DNA of 8,715 nt, taken from positions 1-8,715 of the forward strand of contig JAFAWJ010000778.1 of NCBI GenBank assembly GCA_019242065.1, read 5' to 3'. Shown in pieces: positions 6,114-8,715 of this stretch (positions within the stretch are counted from its first letter, which is position 1; each line of letters starts with the position of its first letter). The notes beneath the pieces were generated by a model. The model was not told where the DNA came from. It did not search any database and saw only the letters and a program-made list of their open reading frames with translations. This DNA comes from Chloroflexota bacterium (GTDB taxonomy: Bacteria > Chloroflexota > UBA6077 > CF-72). The position numbers and the translations under genes are program-made.

Positions 6114-7984
6114 AGCGCAGCATTGCGACGGTATCTCTCAGCGGTACGCTGGAAGACAAGCTGCGAGCCATCGCGGCCGCCGGTTTCGACGGCGTCGAGA
6201 TCTTCGAGAATGACCTGGTCAACTCCGGGGCGTCTCCAGCTCAGATCCGTCACCTGGCGAGCGATCTGGGGCTCAGCATCGACCTGTTCCAGCCATTTCG
6301 CGACCTGGAAGGCGTACCCGACGACATGTTCCGCCGCAACCTCGACCGTGCGGAGCGCAAGTTCGACGTCATGCTGGAGCTGGGCGCGCCGATGCTGCTG
6401 GTGTGTTCCAATGTCAGCTCGCAGGCGCTACCGGACCCGGAGCGCTCGGCGTCCCAACTGCGTGCGCTTGCGGAGCGCGCGGCCCAGCGCCAGGTGCGGA
6501 TTGCTTTCGAAGCGCTGGCCTGGGGCCGGCACGTGCGCACCTACGCCCAGGCCTGGGACCTGGTCCGTCGCGCGGACCATCCGGCCCTGGGGTTGTGCGT
6601 CGACAGCTTCCACACTCTGGCTCTGGGCGACGACCCGCACGGTATCCTCGACATACCAGGTGAGCGCATCTTCTTTCTGCAGCTCGCCGACGCGCCCAGA
6701 CTCCAGATGGACGCGCTGTCGTGGAGCCGCCACTTCCGCTGTTTCCCGGGGCAGGGCGAGCTGGATGTGAGCACCCTGCTCCAGCAGGTGCTGCTGAGCG
6801 GGTATCGGGGTCCGCTGTCGCTGGAAATCTTCAACGACGTGTTTCGCAGCTCGGACACCCGCCAGACCGCCGTCGACGCCATGCGGTCGCTGCTGTTTCT
6901 GGAGGAGTCGGTCTCCACAACACCCAATGTGGGCTTCATCCAGCCACCCGCGCGGCCGGTACTGAATGGCATCGGCTTTCTGGAGTTCGCCGTGGATGGC
7001 GACGCCGCCCATGACCTGGCGACATGGCTGGAATTAATCGGATTCGCCCGCGTCGGCACGCACCGGTCGAAGGACGTGAGCCTGTTCCGTCAAGGTCAGA
7101 TCAACCTGATCCTGAACGCCGAGCCCGACTCCTTTGCGCAGGAATATTTTCAGCTCCACGGTCCGTCCCTGTGCGCTGTCGCGCTGCGGACCGCCGACGA
7201 GCACCAGGCGCTGGAACGCGCGCACGCCATGCTCGCCACGCAGATCGAGGGCCGTGTCGGACCCAACGAACGGAACATTCCGGCCATGCGTGGCATCGAC
7301 GGCAGTCTGCTCTACTTCCTTGCCGGCCAGGAAGACTCGGCTGAACCATTCGCGACTGATTTCTTCATGCAGTCGGCCGAGACCGGGCAGGAGTCAGCCG
7401 GTCTCGAGCGGGTGGATCACCTCGCGCTGGCGCTGCCGCCCGATGCCATGGACGCCTGGATCCTGTTCTATCGATCGATTCTCGGTCTGGACCCGCAGCC
7501 GATCGTCGAGATGGCGGAGCCATACGGGCTGATGCGCAGTCGGGCCGTGGTGGATCCGACCGGCACGGTGCGCATCACGTTGAATGCGTCTGAAGGACGC
7601 AACTCGATGATGGCCCGCTCGCTGTCTGCCTTCGCAGGGCCGGGTGTCCACCACATCGCCCTCACGTGCGATGACATTTTCCGTGTCGTCCGCCAACTGA
7701 AGTCACGCGGGGTCGGTTTTCTGGCAGCGCCCGCGAATTACTACGACGACCTCGCGGCCCGCGTCGATCTGGACGACGTGCTGCTCGAGCAGCTACGAAA
7801 GGATGGCATCCTGTATGACCGCTCGACCAGCGGCGAGTTTTTTCATATCCCGACCGAGGCGTTCCGCGGCCGCTTCTCGTTCGAGATCGTGCAGCGCGTG
7901 GGCGACTACGTCGGCCACGGTGAGGCCAACGCGCCCGCCTTTCTGGCGGCTCAGGCGCGCAGCCTCCTGGACCCGGCCGCCTGA
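6110..7984 (+). CDS. quiC: 3-dehydroshikimate dehydratase with C-terminal 4-hydroxyphenylpyruvate dioxygenase-like domain
   Basis: This 624-residue two-domain protein matches the layout of P. putida QuiC1 and C. glutamicum QsuB, which convert 3-dehydroshikimate to protocatechuate and water. Residues 1 to about 275 are a xylose-isomerase-like TIM barrel. The expected metal ligands are all present: E134 (FEALAWG), D165 (CVDSFH), Q191 (FLQLAD) and E239 (LEIFND), at the positions I recall for QuiC1. From about residue 290 onward there are two vicinal-oxygen-chelate modules as in HPPD. The HPPD iron triad is also complete: H437 (VDHLAL), H515 (GVHHIAL) and E592 (FSFEIVQR). In characterised homologues the C-terminal half reportedly lacks HPPD activity, so its role is unclear. 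The product enters the beta-ketoadipate or another ring-cleavage route encoded elsewhere. The start is GTG 6110, supported by a strong Shine-Dalgarno sequence and a GTGA overlap with the dehydrogenase. The alternative name is qsuB. Confidence 0.93.
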   Translation: MKRSIATVSLSGTLEDKLRAIAAAGFDGVEIFENDLVNSGASPAQIRHLASDLGLSIDLFQPFRDLEGVPDDMFRRNLDRAERKFDVMLELGAPMLLVCSNVSSQALPDPERSASQLRALAERAAQRQVRIAFEALAWGRHVRTYAQAWDLVRRADHPALGLCVDSFHTLALGDDPHGILDIPGERIFFLQLADAPRLQMDALSWSRHFRCFPGQGELDVSTLLQQVLLSGYRGPLSLEIFNDVFRSSDTRQTAVDAMRSLLFLEESVSTTPNVGFIQPPARPVLNGIGFLEFAVDGDAAHDLATWLELIGFARVGTHRSKDVSLFRQGQINLILNAEPDSFAQEYFQLHGPSLCAVALRTADEHQALERAHAMLATQIEGRVGPNERNIPAMRGIDGSLLYFLAGQEDSAEPFATDFFMQSAETGQESAGLERVDHLALALPPDAMDAWILFYRSILGLDPQPIVEMAEPYGLMRSRAVVDPTGTVRITLNASEGRNSMMARSLSAFAGPGVHHIALTCDDIFRVVRQLKSRGVGFLAAPANYYDDLAARVDLDDVLLEQLRKDGILYDRSTSGEFFHIPTEAFRGRFSFEIVQRVGDYVGHGEANAPAFLAAQARSLLDPAA

Positions 7985-8003
7985 GATACAGGCCAGGGCT
8001 AAA

Positions 8004-8699
8004 ATGTCCGCGCCCGACATGCCCCCCGAGCGACAGCGCGACGCGGAACGCACGCGTGCCGAGATCCTCGAGGTGGCCACCGCCGAGTTCGCCGAGCGCG
8101 GCTACTCGGGTGCACGCGTAGACGAGATCGCCGAGCGCATGCGCACCACCAAGCGCATGATCTACTACTACTTCGGCGGCAAACAACAGCTGTATATCGC
8201 CGTCCTGGAGCATGCCTACGCGCAGCTGCGCGATGCGGAGCAGACCCTCGACGTCGAGCACCTGGACCCGGTGGCAGCCATCCGCGAGCTGGCGGAGCTC
8301 ACCTTCGACCACCACGAGGCGCATCCGGAGTTCCTCCGATTGGTCGCTATCGAAAACATTCATCGCGCGCAGCACATCGCGCGCTCCGCCGTGCTGACGA
8401 GCATCAACACCCAGGCGGTGGACCTGATCGCGCGTATCCTCCGCCGCGGACAGGACCAGGGCGTGTTCCTGCGCGAGGTCGATCCGCTGGACGTCCACAT
8501 GTTGATCAGCGCGTACTGCGTGTTCCGGGTGGCCAATAAGCACACGTTCAATGCGATTTTCGGTCGTGATCTCGGGGAGCGCGGTCGGCGGCCTGGCTAT
8601 CGCAAAATGCTGGGCGACCTGGTGGTCGCGTATCTGACGACCGCGGATGAGCTGCCAGAGCTCGGGCAGCCTGGCGTACCCTCGCGAGCCGGCGTATGA
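8004..8699 (+). CDS. TetR/AcrR-family transcriptional regulator
   Basis: This is a 231-residue regulator. Residues 17-66 form the TetR DNA-binding domain: 'TRAEILEVATAEFAERGYSG', then the helix-turn-helix 'ARVDEIAERMRTTKRMIYYYFGGKQQLY'. The C-terminal helical ligand domain (about 85-210) contains 'FDHHEAHPEFLRLVAIENIH' (101-120), a segment I associate with one subgroup of TetR regulators of catabolic genes, from memory. I start it at ATG 8004: AGGG lies 5 nt upstream at 7995-7998, and the protein then begins just before the DNA-binding helix. The frame stays open further upstream but only as an overlap inside the dehydratase gene. It lies 19 bp after the dehydratase and is probably co-transcribed. 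It is likely to repress the operon and respond to a pathway compound such as shikimate, dehydroshikimate or protocatechuate; the inducer is not visible in the sequence. Confidence 0.92.
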   Translation: MSAPDMPPERQRDAERTRAEILEVATAEFAERGYSGARVDEIAERMRTTKRMIYYYFGGKQQLYIAVLEHAYAQLRDAEQTLDVEHLDPVAAIRELAELTFDHHEAHPEFLRLVAIENIHRAQHIARSAVLTSINTQAVDLIARILRRGQDQGVFLREVDPLDVHMLISAYCVFRVANKHTFNAIFGRDLGERGRRPGYRKMLGDLVVAYLTTADELPELGQPGVPSRAGV

Positions 8700-8715
8700 A
8701 CCGCCGCCTCTTTCT
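8696..8715 (+). CDS. Probable start of a further gene (partial, 6 codons)
   Basis: ATG 8696 overlaps the TGA of the regulator gene (ATGA), the same coupling type seen earlier in the window. It opens a frame reading MNRRLF before the window ends. A basic start followed by hydrophobic residues could begin a signal peptide or membrane helix, but six residues are too few to name a product. No separate ribosome binding site is obvious; coupling to the regulator would explain that. Confidence 0.4.

Noticed and set aside
7803..8003. N-terminal extension of the TetR gene by 67 codons
   Set aside because: It lies inside the dehydratase gene in another frame, has a shadow-like composition, and the TetR DNA-binding domain starts normally from ATG 8004.
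8000..8005. TAAAAT resembling a -10 box just before the TetR gene
   Set aside because: It overlaps the start codon and there is no -35-like sequence 17 bp upstream; the gene is more likely read from the upstream operon.
1..8715. Mobile elements, CRISPR arrays, rRNA or defence systems
   Set aside because: No transposase, integrase, terminal inverted repeats, regularly spaced repeats or structured RNA genes were seen.

Overview
The window is high-GC DNA (about two thirds G+C by eye) from a free-living, probably soil-dwelling bacterium. All recognisable genes lie on the + strand and are tightly packed. The mix of a peptide-type ABC binding protein, a luciferase-like oxidoreductase, a GT-C-type membrane protein and an aromatic-precursor catabolic cluster would fit Chloroflexota or Actinomycetota, or a high-GC proteobacterium. 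I cannot settle the phylum from the sequence alone.

Layout. (1) Positions 2-1891 are the end of a catabolic or transport operon: the C-terminus of a family-5 ABC substrate-binding protein, a classical SDR dehydrogenase whose GTG start overlaps the previous stop, and a luciferase-like (LLM) flavin- or F420-dependent oxidoreductase. A hairpin at 1903-1918 follows. (2) Positions 1892-2106 are non-coding, with that hairpin and a 7-bp-arm dyad at 1999-2026. (3) Positions 2107-3615 encode a polytopic membrane protein resembling GT-C/family-39 glycosyltransferases, apparently unrelated to its neighbours. (4) Positions 3626-3654 carry a near-consensus sigma70 promoter (TTGACA, 17-bp spacer, TACATT) with an imperfect 14-bp palindrome in the spacer. 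(5) Positions 3703-8699 are a second operon: an MHS-family MFS transporter, a zinc MDR dehydrogenase, a two-domain 3-dehydroshikimate dehydratase/HPPD-like protein (QuiC/QsuB type) and a TetR-family regulator. The stop of the regulator overlaps an ATG that probably begins another gene running off the window.

How the genes work together. The dehydratase is the anchor. Its four metal ligands (E134, D165, Q191, E239) sit where I remember them in characterised QuiC1, so it should turn 3-dehydroshikimate into protocatechuate. The set resembles the corynebacterial qsu cluster (transporter QsuA, dehydratase/HPPD fusion QsuB, dehydrogenase QsuD). Here a zinc-dependent MDR enzyme occupies the position of the AroE-like QsuD, and no 3-dehydroquinate dehydratase (QsuC) is present in the window. 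The working model is uptake of shikimate or a related cyclitol acid by the MHS transporter, oxidation by the MDR enzyme to 3-dehydroshikimate, and dehydration to protocatechuate, under control of the TetR protein. The upstream SDR/LLM/ABC block could serve a related or quite different substrate; the sequence does not say which.
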